Origin: Clostridiales bacterium | GTDB lineage: Bacteria > Bacillota > Clostridia > Oscillospirales > Oscillospiraceae | NCBI GenBank assembly: GCA_021199695.1 | Contig: JAJQHP010000225.1 | Location: 1 to 10,510 of the forward strand | Direction of reading: 5' to 3' | DNA: 10,510 nt | In this document: one piece after another, positions 1 through 6,826 of the stretch | Position numbering within the stretch: position 1 is the stretch's first letter | Layout of the letters: each line of letters starts with the position of its first letter | Position numbers and translations under genes: made by a program | Notes under the pieces: model-generated | What the model saw: only the letters and a program-made list of their open reading frames with translations | Databases searched by the model: none | What the model was told of the DNA's origin: nothing

Positions 1-13
1 CTGTCGTCCGTTT

Positions 14-1147
14 TCACAGCCGCGTCCCCAGCCGGGCGGAATATTCCGCCCGGAACCGGTCGAACGTCCCCTCGTCCAGGGCGTCCCGGATGGCCCCCAT
101 CAGATGGTTGTAGAACCACAGGTTGTGGGTCACGGCCAGACGCATTGCCAGCATCTCCTCCGCCTTGAACAGGTGGCGGAGATAGGCCCGGGAGTGGCTC
201 CGGCAGGTGGGGCACTGACACCCCTCCTCGATGGGCCGCTCGTCCAACTTGTATTTCTCGTTTTTGATGTTGATGGTACCGTTCCAGGTGAACAGCTTGC
301 CGTGGCGGGCGTTGCGGGCGGGCATGACGCAGTCGAAGAAGTCCACCCCCCGGGCCACCCCCTCGATGATGTTGGAGGGGGTCCCCACCCCCATCAGATA
401 GCGGGGCTTGTCCTCGGGAAGATACGGCTCCACAGCGTCGATGATGTCATACATGGTCTGGGTGCTCTCCCCCACCGCCAGGCCGCCGATGCCTACACCC
501 TCGTAGCCCTCCATGGCGGAAATCTGCTTTGCGTGCCAGATGCGCAAATCTGGGTAGGTGCCCCCCTGATTGATGGCAAACAGCATCTGTCCCGGATTCA
601 CGCAGTCCGGCGCCGCCATCAGCTCCCGGCGCTTGGCCACACAACGCTCCAGCCAACGCTGGGTGCGTCGGACGGACCGCTCCACATACTCATAGGTGGA
701 GGGGTTTGCCACGCACTCATCAAAGGCCATGGCGATGTCGCTGCCCAGGTTGGCCTGGATAGTCATGGACTCCTCCGGTCCCATGAAGATATAACGGCCG
801 TCCACATGGCTGTGGAAGGTGACGCCCTCCTCCTTGATGTCCTTCCGCTTTGCCAGGGAGAACACCTGAAATCCGCCGCTGTCGGTGAGAATGGGGCCGT
901 TCCACCCCATAAACCGGTGCAGGCCGCCCATAGCCTTCACCACCTGGTCTCCCGGGCGGACATGGAGGTGGTAGGTGTTGGACAGCTCGATCTGACAGCC
1001 CAGACCCTCCAGGTCCCCGGCATCCAGCGCACCCTTGATCGCTCCCTGGGTGCCCACGTTCATAAAGACCGGGGTCTGCACCGTGCCATGGGCGCAGGTA
1101 AACACGCCCCGGCGGGCCTTGCCGTTGGTTTTGATGATTTGAAACAT
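14..1147 (-). CDS. tgt: Queuine/preQ1 tRNA-guanine transglycosylase
   Basis: Exchanges guanine-34 for preQ1 in the anticodon of GUN tRNAs (Tyr, His, Asn, Asp), the step that inserts the queuosine precursor; cytoplasmic. The protein has 377 residues, the usual bacterial length. Visible motifs are LTDSGGFQVFSL with the presumed general-base Asp89, the GGLAVGE substrate loop near 221-227, FDCVMPARNARHG with the presumed nucleophile Asp272, and a complete zinc site (Cys310, Cys312, Cys315, His341). The ATG start is preceded by GAGGA about 9 bases upstream, and the MFQIIKTNGKARRG opening is typical of the family. The gene has its own promoter, and a terminator separates it from tyrS. queA, a frequent neighbour, is not upstream. 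Only 13 bases follow the TGA stop before the window ends, so anything downstream (often yajC/secDF) cannot be seen. Confidence 0.98.
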   Translation of the reverse strand: MFQIIKTNGKARRGVFTCAHGTVQTPVFMNVGTQGAIKGALDAGDLEGLGCQIELSNTYHLHVRPGDQVVKAMGGLHRFMGWNGPILTDSGGFQVFSLAKRKDIKEEGVTFHSHVDGRYIFMGPEESMTIQANLGSDIAMAFDECVANPSTYEYVERSVRRTQRWLERCVAKRRELMAAPDCVNPGQMLFAINQGGTYPDLRIWHAKQISAMEGYEGVGIGGLAVGESTQTMYDIIDAVEPYLPEDKPRYLMGVGTPSNIIEGVARGVDFFDCVMPARNARHGKLFTWNGTINIKNEKYKLDERPIEEGCQCPTCRSHSRAYLRHLFKAEEMLAMRLAVTHNLWFYNHLMGAIRDALDEGTFDRFRAEYSARLGTRL

Positions 1148-1179
1148 AGCTTTGATTCCTCAAAAATATCTATTCTCTG

Positions 1180-1220
1180 CCGCAGCCAGTAAAGAGTCCG
1201 TTTTCCGACCCCGGATGCGG
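1180..1220 (-). other. Possible hairpin in the tgt 5' leader
   Basis: In the predicted tgt transcript, CCGCA (1220-1216) can pair with TGCGG (1184-1180), and the adjoining TCCG (1215-1212) with CGGA (1200-1197). This gives nine pairs in two stacked parts, with an 11-base loop and a 12-base bulge on the 3' side. It lies between the predicted transcription start and an A/U-rich stretch carrying the ribosome site. I could not match it to a preQ1 riboswitch consensus. Pairing of this size can occur by chance in GC-rich DNA, so this is only a candidate. Confidence 0.3.
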
Positions 1221-1231
1221 TCCACTGGGTT

Positions 1232-1260
1232 ATTATACGGGATAACCTTCCCCTAATCAA
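1232..1260 (-). promoter_or_regulatory. Sigma-A-type promoter of tgt
   Basis: Reading the minus strand, TTGATT (1260-1255) is followed by a 17-base spacer and a perfect TATAAT (1237-1232). Transcription should start near 1225, giving a leader of about 78 bases before the tgt ATG. An 8-base sequence, ACTTGATT, that includes the -35 is repeated 19 bases further upstream (1281-1274). Confidence 0.85.
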
Positions 1261-1310
1261 GTGCCGGGTCAAAAATCAAGTCGGTCGTTACTGTCGATTT
1301 CGCCGGAAGC

Positions 1311-1346
1311 AAAGCGATGGATCGCCCTCTGGCGACCCATCGCTTT
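1311..1346 (-). terminator. Intrinsic terminator after tyrS
   Basis: A 16-base-pair stem with a single G-U pair and a 4-base loop (AGAG on the minus strand) begins 18 bases after the tyrS stop codon. On the minus strand it ends in CTTT followed by GCTT, a modest U-rich run. The plus strand has a better run of five T at 1343-1347, so it could also stop antisense transcription. It separates tyrS from tgt, which has its own promoter. Confidence 0.85.
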
Positions 1347-1363
1347 TTGCTGTCTGTTCCCTC

Positions 1364-2599
1364 TTACAGATGCACCCGATGATACACCTTCTTGCCCTTT
1401 TTCAGCACCAGTCCCTGGCCGGAGAGCTGCTCTGCCGTGTAGGTGGCGGCGGCATCCAGCACCTTCTCCTCTCCCACGCTGATGCACTTGTCCTTGGTGA
1501 TCGCCCGCTTGGCGTCCCCATTGGAGGAGGCCAGGCCGGACAGGGTCAGCAGCCGGATGAGGGAGATGCTGCCGTCGGTCAGATCGTTGGCAGACACCAC
1601 CGTCTCCGGCATATCGTCGGAGGCCCCCGCGCCGCCAAACAGGGCCTTTGCCGTGGCCTGGGCCTTCTTCGCCTCGTCCTCGCCGTGGACCAGTGCGGTC
1701 AGCTCGTAGGCCAGAATCTCCTTGGCCCGGTTGAGCTGGCTGCCCTCCCAGGTCTCCATCTCGAAGATCTGCTCCAGAGGCACCTCGGTGAGCATTTTCA
1801 GGCACTTGATCACGTCGGCGTCATCCACATTCCGCCAGTACTGGTAGAAATCGTAGGGAGAGGTCTTGTTCGGGTCCAGCCAGACCGCCCCGGAGACGGT
1901 CTTGCCCATCTTCTTTCCCTCGCTGTTGAGCAGCAGGGTGATGGTCATGGCCTCTGCGTCCTCCTTGCCAAGCTTGCGACGGATCAGCTCCCGGCCGCCC
2001 AGCATATTGGACCACTGGTCATCGCCGCCAAACTGGAAGTTGCAGCCGTACTCCTGGTAGAGATGGTAGAAGTCATAGGACTGCATGATCATGTAGTTGA
2101 ACTCCAGAAAGCTCAACCCCTTCTCCATCCGCTGCTTGTAGCACTCCGCCCGCAGCATATTGTTCACAGAGAAGCAGGCGCCCACCTCCCGGAGCAGATT
2201 CACATAGTTCAGCTCCAGCAGCCAGTCGGCGTTGTTGACCATCAGGGCCTTGCCGTCGGAGAAGTCGATAAAACGGCTCATCTGCTCCTTGAAGCAGTCG
2301 GCGTTGTGCTGGATGGTCTCCCGGGTCATCATCTTCCGCATATCGCTCTTGCCGGAGGGGTCGCCCACCATGGCGGTGCCGCCGCCCAGCAGGGCGATGG
2401 GACGGTTGCCGTGCTTCTGCATCCGGCGCATCAGGCTCAGGGCCATAAAGTGGCCCACATGGAGAGAGTCCGCCGTGGGGTCAAAGCCGATATAGAAGGT
2501 GGCCTTGCCGTTGTTGATCATCTCTTTGACCTTTTCCTCGTCGGTCACCTGGGCGATCAGGCCCCGGGCTGTCAGTTCTTCGTACAGTGTCATCGTCAT
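1364..2599 (-). CDS. tyrS: Tyrosine--tRNA ligase
   Basis: Class I aminoacyl-tRNA synthetase that activates tyrosine with ATP and charges tRNA-Tyr in the cytoplasm. With the ATG at 2599 the protein has 411 residues, normal for bacterial TyrRS. The HIGH-like motif is HVGH at 47-50 in a GFDPTADSLHVGH context. The tyrosine and tRNA-binding core includes QSYDFYHLYQ and GGDDQWSN (about 191-198). The KMSKS-like loop is KMGKT at 230-234. The C-terminal S4 RNA-binding domain (about 345-411) contains GDAKRAITKDKCISV. The start is one of two ATG codons six bases apart: AGGAG lies 4 bases before the one at 2599 and 10 bases before the one at 2593, so a 409-residue form starting MTLYEEL is equally possible. 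Expression is controlled by the T-box leader just upstream. Confidence 0.98.
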   Translation of the reverse strand: MTMTLYEELTARGLIAQVTDEEKVKEMINNGKATFYIGFDPTADSLHVGHFMALSLMRRMQKHGNRPIALLGGGTAMVGDPSGKSDMRKMMTRETIQHNADCFKEQMSRFIDFSDGKALMVNNADWLLELNYVNLLREVGACFSVNNMLRAECYKQRMEKGLSFLEFNYMIMQSYDFYHLYQEYGCNFQFGGDDQWSNMLGGRELIRRKLGKEDAEAMTITLLLNSEGKKMGKTVSGAVWLDPNKTSPYDFYQYWRNVDDADVIKCLKMLTEVPLEQIFEMETWEGSQLNRAKEILAYELTALVHGEDEAKKAQATAKALFGGAGASDDMPETVVSANDLTDGSISLIRLLTLSGLASSNGDAKRAITKDKCISVGEEKVLDAAATYTAEQLSGQGLVLKKGKKVYHRVHL

Positions 2600-2632
2600 T
2601 TGTCTCCTTTTCATTTTTGGGGACTGGCATAC

Positions 2633-2668
2633 AAAAAGCCCTCTGTCCCCGGATTTGGGACAGAGGGC
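2633..2668 (-). terminator. T-box regulatory terminator hairpin
   Basis: Minus-strand GCCCTCTGTCCC pairs with GGGACAGAGGGC around a short loop, followed directly by TTTTT (2637-2633). It is a strong intrinsic terminator 34 bases before the tyrS start. It lies immediately after the T-box antiterminator, as expected for a terminator that forms when tRNA-Tyr is charged. Confidence 0.93.
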
Positions 2669-2890
2669 GCAGCATTGCGCGGTACCACCTCTGGTTCGCC
2701 CGTTCCTCACGGAATGAGCCTCAGGGAGTTCTGACAAACTCCGGCGCTGTAACGGGCACACCCGGCCTCTCCCCTACTGACACGCTGCGTTCAGGGGGCT
2801 GCTCAGAGGGGTATTCTCACAGCGCTCTCTCCCCCTCCCACCGACCGGGGGCTCTCTGAACAGAGGAAGCTGTGATACTGGGCCTCATCA
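2633..2890 (-). promoter_or_regulatory. T-box leader (tyrosine) upstream of tyrS
   Basis: Transcription-attenuating RNA that binds uncharged tRNA-Tyr. Stem I starts near 2889. CACAGC (2874-2869) pairs with GCTGTG (2823-2818). The specifier loop has AGTA (2879-2876) on its 5' side and GAA then UAC (2813-2811) on its 3' side, the expected loop-E arrangement with a tyrosine codon. An AGAGAGC bulge element (2857-2851) and a GGTGGGAG distal element follow the usual order. The conserved antiterminator motif GGTGGTACCGCG lies near 2689-2678. Its UGGU bulge (2687-2684) is complementary to an ACCA tRNA end, which fits a discriminator A as in tRNA-Tyr. Low tyrosine charging should stabilise the antiterminator and allow tyrS transcription. 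Confidence 0.95.
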
Positions 2891-2907
2891 TCGCATTTTC
2901 AGTGGAA

Positions 2908-2936
2908 ACTATACCATTCTTTTTTGCTGGTGTCAA
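2908..2936 (-). promoter_or_regulatory. Sigma-A-type promoter of the T-box/tyrS unit
   Basis: On the minus strand a perfect TTGACA (2936-2931) is separated by 17 bases, with an A-rich run, from TATAGT (2913-2908). Transcription should start near 2901-2903, about ten bases before stem I of the T-box. The -35 begins 24 bases after the recN stop codon. No convincing terminator lies between recN and this promoter. Confidence 0.9.
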
Positions 2937-2960
2937 GGAAATTCAACGAGAAAACGGTTT

Positions 2961-4661
2961 TCATCCTTCATTTCTCCGCCGTTCCTTCCAGCTCTCCGCC
3001 TGCTCCAGCATCTCCCCGGCGCTGCGGAGCAGGGCCTCAGTGACTTGTTCTCCGCCGGAGAGACGGGCCACCTCCTCCATCCGCCGCTGCCGGGTGAGCT
3101 GCTCCACGGCGGTGTAGGTGCGACCGTCCCGCTCCCCCTTTTCCACCGAGAAGTGGACGTCCGCCATGGCGGCGATCTGGGGCAGATGGGTGACGCAGAG
3201 CACCTGCTTGTGCCGGGCCACGTCGGACATTTTCCTGGCCACCTTCTGGGCCGCCCGGCCGGAGACGCCGGTATCCACCTCGTCAAAGACCAGGGTAGCC
3301 ACCGCCTCGTTCTCCGCCAGTACATTTTTCAGCGCCAGCATGATACGGGCCAGCTCACCGCCAGAGGCAATCTTGTGGATGGGCTTCAGGTCCTCCCCCA
3401 CGTTGGCGGACATGAGGAACTGCACCTCGTCCATCCCCGTCTCGTCCATGTGGAGCTTCCCCGGCTTGGGGGCAAAATCCACCTGGAACCGCACCTTCGG
3501 CATATCCAGGTCGGTCAGCTCCTTCCGGATGCGGCTCTGCATCCGCTCCGCCGCCGCTTTTCTGGCCTGAGAGAGGGCCTCCCCCCGTTTCCGGGTCTCC
3601 ACCACGGCGGCCCGCCACTGGACCTCCAGCTTGGCAATGCGGTCGTCGGCGTACTCGATCTGCTCCCGCTCCTGTTTGCACCGCTCCAGGTAGGCCAGCA
3701 TATCCTCCACCGTGTCGCCGTACTTTTTCCGCAGGCGATAGATCAGATCCAGCCGTCCCTCCAGCAGGTCCAGCTCCCCGGGGGAGACCTCCAGGCCGTC
3801 CCGCTCCCGGGCCACCTGCTCCGCCAGATCGTCCACGGCATAACGGGCCTCCGCCAGGCTGTCTGCGATCTGGGCCAGTGATTCGGAATATCGGCCCAGA
3901 CTGCGCAGGGCGTTCTCCGCCCGGCCCAGCAGGGTCACGGCCCCGTCCGCCTCATCGCTGCCCGCGAGGGCGACGGCGGCCTCCTCCAGCCCGTCCATCA
4001 GCTTGCCCGCATTGCGCAGCTTCTGCCGCCGCTGGGACAGCTCCTCGTCCTCACCCGGCTTCAGCTCCGCCCGCTCCAGCTCTCGGATCTGGTAGTCCAG
4101 GGAGTCCATTCTCCGGGCCTTCTCCGCCTCGTCCATGCGCAGGGAGTTGATCTCCCGGGCCAGGCGGGCGGCCTGGGCATAGCTTTCCTGATAGGCGGTC
4201 AGCAGCGGCTCCGTCCCGCCAAAGCTGTCCAGATAGGAAAGATGGCACATGGGGTCTAACAGTTGCTGCCCGTCGTGCTGGCCGTGGATGTTGATGAGCT
4301 GACGGCCCAGCTCCTGCATCTGGGCGACGGTGATGGGCTGTCCGTTCAGGCGGCAGACGTTCCGTCCCCCCTGCTGGATCTGGCGCTGGAGCACCAGCTC
4401 TCCCTCCTGGTGAGGGAATCCGTTCCGCTCCAGCCAGGGACCAACCGCCGTTCCGGTAAACTGGGCGCTCACCAGGGCATACCTTGCTCCGGTGCGGATC
4501 AGGTCCCGGCTGGTCCTGCCCCCCAGAATGGCGTCAATGGCGTCCACCACAATGGACTTGCCCGCCCCCGTCTCACCGGTGAGCACGTTGAAGCCCCGGT
4601 CGAACTGGATGTCCGCCGACTGGATGACCGCGATATTTTCAATGTGAAGCAGAGAAAGCAT
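2961..4661 (-). CDS. recN: DNA repair protein RecN (SMC-like ATPase)
   Basis: SMC-family ATPase of double-strand-break repair that gathers at damaged DNA early and supports RecA-dependent recombination. The protein has 566 residues, close to the family norm. Walker A is GETGAGKS at 29-36. The RecN-type segment NIHGQHDGQQLL is near 124-135. A long charged middle (about 155-380) fits a coiled-coil arm. The ABC signature SGGELARIMLALK begins at 433, Walker B LVFDEVDTG spans about 457-465, and the switch His is 492 in VTHLPQI. The start at 4661 (MLSLLHIENIAVI) matches the family opening and has GGGGAGG about 7 bases upstream. A longer in-frame start at 4724 would lie inside argR and is unlikely. 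The gene is 32 bases after argR and is probably last in the operon. Confidence 0.98.
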   Translation of the reverse strand: MLSLLHIENIAVIQSADIQFDRGFNVLTGETGAGKSIVVDAIDAILGGRTSRDLIRTGARYALVSAQFTGTAVGPWLERNGFPHQEGELVLQRQIQQGGRNVCRLNGQPITVAQMQELGRQLINIHGQHDGQQLLDPMCHLSYLDSFGGTEPLLTAYQESYAQAARLAREINSLRMDEAEKARRMDSLDYQIRELERAELKPGEDEELSQRRQKLRNAGKLMDGLEEAAVALAGSDEADGAVTLLGRAENALRSLGRYSESLAQIADSLAEARYAVDDLAEQVARERDGLEVSPGELDLLEGRLDLIYRLRKKYGDTVEDMLAYLERCKQEREQIEYADDRIAKLEVQWRAAVVETRKRGEALSQARKAAAERMQSRIRKELTDLDMPKVRFQVDFAPKPGKLHMDETGMDEVQFLMSANVGEDLKPIHKIASGGELARIMLALKNVLAENEAVATLVFDEVDTGVSGRAAQKVARKMSDVARHKQVLCVTHLPQIAAMADVHFSVEKGERDGRTYTAVEQLTRQRRMEEVARLSGGEQVTEALLRSAGEMLEQAESWKERRRNEG

Positions 4662-4693
4662 ACCTGTCCCTCCCCTCTGCCGCAAAACACCGT

Positions 4694-5146
4694 TTAGCGC
4701 AGCATGGACCGGATCTCGTCGCAAAACGCCTCCGCCGCCTGGCTGGTATCCATGATGAGCAGGGCGGTGTCGTCTCCCGCCAGGGTGCCCACCATATTTT
4801 CGATCTCCATATGGTCCAGGGCGGACGCCGCCGCATTGGCAAGCCCCGGCATGGTCTTGACCACCACCAGGTTCTGGGCGCAGGCCGCGCTGATGACCCC
4901 CTCACGGAAGATATTCCGCAGCCGCTCGTCGTGTTCCCCCTGCCCTCTGCGGTCGGAGATCACATACCGGTACTCTCCGGAGGCGCTCAGCTCCTTGACC
5001 AGCTGCAACTCCTTGATGTCCCGGGAGATGGTCGCCTGGGTACAGCGGAATCCCTGCTCCCGCAACGCCGCCAGCAGTTGCTCCTGGGTCTCTACATCCT
5101 GCCGGGCAATGATATCAAGGATCGCCCGCTGTCTCTGTTCCTTCAT
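4694..5146 (-). CDS. argR: Arginine repressor ArgR/AhrC
   Basis: Hexameric, arginine-responsive transcription factor that represses arginine synthesis and, in relatives, activates its breakdown. The protein has 150 residues, normal for the family. The N-terminal winged helix includes CTQATISRDIKEL (35-47), with the DNA-contacting Ser41-Arg42-Asp43. The C-terminal oligomerisation and arginine-binding domain contains MPGLANAAASALD (99-111) and GTLAGDDTALL (120-130). Asp125 and Asp126 correspond to the aspartates that hold arginine. The ATG start has GGAG five bases upstream, inside the 16-base gap after nadK. The argR-recN pairing is widely conserved in Firmicutes and does not make ArgR a local regulator; I saw no clear ARG box here. 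Confidence 0.97.
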   Translation of the reverse strand: MKEQRQRAILDIIARQDVETQEQLLAALREQGFRCTQATISRDIKELQLVKELSASGEYRYVISDRRGQGEHDERLRNIFREGVISAACAQNLVVVKTMPGLANAAASALDHMEIENMVGTLAGDDTALLIMDTSQAAEAFCDEIRSMLR

Positions 5147-5162
5147 CCTGTCTCCTCGATTC

Positions 5163-6023
5163 TCAGTTTCCGCCCAGCTTTTGGCTGATGATCTCATAGA
5201 AGTTCCGGCCGCTGAGCCGGACCAGCTCAATGTGTTCTCCCCCGTTGCGCAGCTCTACAATGTCTCCGCTCCCCAGGCGGAAGGCCTTGCCCCCGTCCAC
5301 CGAGAGGTAAGCCGTTTTCCGGCTCTGGCGGTTGGCCCGGACGGCGATCACCCGCTCCGGCCCCAGCACAAAGCTCTTGGCCTGGAGGGCGTGGGCGCAG
5401 ATGGGGGTAACAATCAGATTGTCCGCCGTAGGTTCTACAATGGGTCCCCCCGCCGACATGGAGTAGGCGGTGGAGCCGGTGGGGGTGGCCACAATGACCC
5501 CGTCTCCGGAAAACTCCATGATCTTCACCCGGTCTCCGTAGACCGCCAGATCGATCACCCGGGCCACAGCCCCCTTGGTGATGGTGGCGTCGTTCAGCGC
5601 CAGCTCCCGGTGGATGACCCGTTTGTCCCGAAAGACCCGGACATCCATCATGGCCCGGTGCTCCAGGGTATACTCTCCCTTCACCAGCCGGTGGAGGAGC
5701 TTCAGCTCCCCGTGCTCCAGCTCTGCCATAAAGCCCACGCTGCCCATATTCACCCCCAGGATGGGGAAATGGTACTCCGCCGCCAGCTTGGCCGAGTGAA
5801 GGATGGTGCCATCGCCGCCAAAGCAGATGAGCAGATCGGCCCCCCGGGCGGCGTCCTGCAGTGCCTCAAACCGGATGTCCTCCGGCAGCTCACAGCCGCC
5901 GTCCGGGCGGAAGGGCAGGCAGACGGCGGTCTCCACCCCGTCCTGCCCCAAAATGCGCCGGGCCTCCCGCACAGCGCGCAGTCCCTTGTCCCGATAGGGA
6001 TTGGGACTCAAAATCACTTTCAT
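5163..6023 (-). CDS. nadK: NAD kinase
   Basis: Phosphorylates NAD to NADP with ATP or, in some members, polyphosphate; the only known route to NADP in most bacteria, and cytoplasmic. The protein has 286 residues, normal length. Motifs are CFGGDGTILHSAK with the catalytic GGDG at 69-72 (Asp71), NMGSVGFMAEL (92-102), the NAD-contacting Asn144-Asp145 in LALNDATITKG, and the glycine-rich SGDGVIVATPTGSTAYSMSA (about 172-191) that forms the nucleotide pocket. The ATG overlaps the tlyA stop in an ATGA arrangement, with GGAG 8 bases upstream inside tlyA, so translation is probably coupled. NADPH made from its product is used by the MEP pathway that dxs begins, but co-transcription may simply reflect conserved clustering. 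Confidence 0.98.
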   Translation of the reverse strand: MKVILSPNPYRDKGLRAVREARRILGQDGVETAVCLPFRPDGGCELPEDIRFEALQDAARGADLLICFGGDGTILHSAKLAAEYHFPILGVNMGSVGFMAELEHGELKLLHRLVKGEYTLEHRAMMDVRVFRDKRVIHRELALNDATITKGAVARVIDLAVYGDRVKIMEFSGDGVIVATPTGSTAYSMSAGGPIVEPTADNLIVTPICAHALQAKSFVLGPERVIAVRANRQSRKTAYLSVDGGKAFRLGSGDIVELRNGGEHIELVRLSGRNFYEIISQKLGGN

Positions 6024-6826
6024 GGCGTTTTCTCCAGACTCTCATGGGAACGACGGACCATCCCGTCCAGATCGGGGAGCGTATCCGTGTGTCCCCCGGC
6101 CTCCAGCCAGCCCAGGTATTCGATATTGCCCTCCGGCCCCCGGATGGGGGAAAAGGTCATGTCGAGGACGGCCAGGTCGTTGTCCCCGGCGTGGGTCAGA
6201 AAATGCTCCAGCACCTCCCGGTGAACCGCCGGGTCGCGGACGACCCCCTTCTTCCCCACCTTTTCCCGTCCCGCCTCAAATTGAGGCTTGACCAGACAGA
6301 CCATCTGCCCATGCTCCCGGAGCAGGGGGCGCAGGGCGGGCAAAATCAGTCCCAGAGAGATAAAGGACACGTCCACCGAGATGAAGTCCAGCTTCTCCGA
6401 AAACTGCTCCGGGGTGAGATACCGGGCGTTGGTGCGCTCCATGGAGACCACCCGCTCATCCCCCCGGAGCTTCCAGTCCAGCTGGCCGTAGCCCACGTCC
6501 ACGGCGTAGACCTTTGCCGCGCCGTTTTGCAGCATACAGTCGGTAAAGCCGCCGGTGGAGGCCCCACAGTCCATACAGACCGCCCCCTCCAGGGTGATGG
6601 GCCAGGTTTTCATCGCCTTTTCCAGCTTCAGCCCGCCCCGGCTGACGTATTCCAGCGTCTTGCCCCGGACCTGTATCTCCGCCCCTTCGGGGACGGCATA
6701 GCCGCTCTTGTCCACCCGGCGTCCGTCTACAAACACCTGCCCGGCCATAATGATCGCCTGGGCCTTCTGCCGGGTGGGGGCATGGCCCTGCTGTACCAGG
6801 GCCTGGTCCAGTCTCACCTTGCTCAT
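6020..6826 (-). CDS. tlyA: TlyA-family rRNA 2'-O-methyltransferase
   Basis: Methylates the 2'-hydroxyl of cytidines in rRNA (in studied members, C1920 of 23S and sometimes C1409 of 16S) using S-adenosylmethionine. It is often annotated as haemolysin, but the rRNA role is better supported. The protein has 268 residues. An N-terminal S4 RNA-binding domain (about 1-60, VRLDQALVQQGHAPTRQKAQ) is followed by an FtsJ-like domain with the cofactor loop DCGASTGGFTD (86-96). The expected catalytic set is complete: Lys67 (SRGGLKL), Asp152 (SVDVSFISL), Lys180 (LVKPQFE) and Glu236 (NIEYLGW). The ATG overlaps the dxs TGA by four bases, with GGAGG 7 bases upstream. Whether it modifies one or both rRNAs cannot be judged from sequence alone. 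Confidence 0.96.
   Translation of the reverse strand: MSKVRLDQALVQQGHAPTRQKAQAIIMAGQVFVDGRRVDKSGYAVPEGAEIQVRGKTLEYVSRGGLKLEKAMKTWPITLEGAVCMDCGASTGGFTDCMLQNGAAKVYAVDVGYGQLDWKLRGDERVVSMERTNARYLTPEQFSEKLDFISVDVSFISLGLILPALRPLLREHGQMVCLVKPQFEAGREKVGKKGVVRDPAVHREVLEHFLTHAGDNDLAVLDMTFSPIRGPEGNIEYLGWLEAGGHTDTLPDLDGMVRRSHESLEKTP

Noticed and set aside
104..1192. 362-codon plus-strand open frame opposite tgt
   Set aside because: Shadow of tgt, with no ribosome site or recognisable motif.
1148..1226. preQ1 riboswitch in the tgt leader
   Set aside because: The typical preQ1-I loop and A-rich tail pairing are not present, and I could not match classes II or III by eye; kept only as an unspecified hairpin.
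1370..2734. 454-codon plus-strand open frame opposite tyrS
   Set aside because: Shadow of tyrS and its T-box; composition is typical of reverse-strand artefacts.
2600..2761. 54-residue N-terminal extension of TyrS
   Set aside because: It would translate through the T-box antiterminator and terminator. The family N-terminus and the AGGAG site support a start at 2599 or 2593.
2937..2948. Possible ArgR half-site (TTGAATTT) near the tyrS promoter
   Set aside because: Only one poor half-site, with no paired copy at ARG-box spacing and no reason for arginine control of tyrS.
2950..2962. Palindrome GAAAACGGTTTTC at the end of recN as a terminator
   Set aside because: It leaves only one base for a loop, is weak, and has no following U run on the minus strand.
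4704..6224. 506-codon plus-strand open frame opposite argR and nadK
   Set aside because: Antisense to two complete genes with intact motifs; no recognisable domain.
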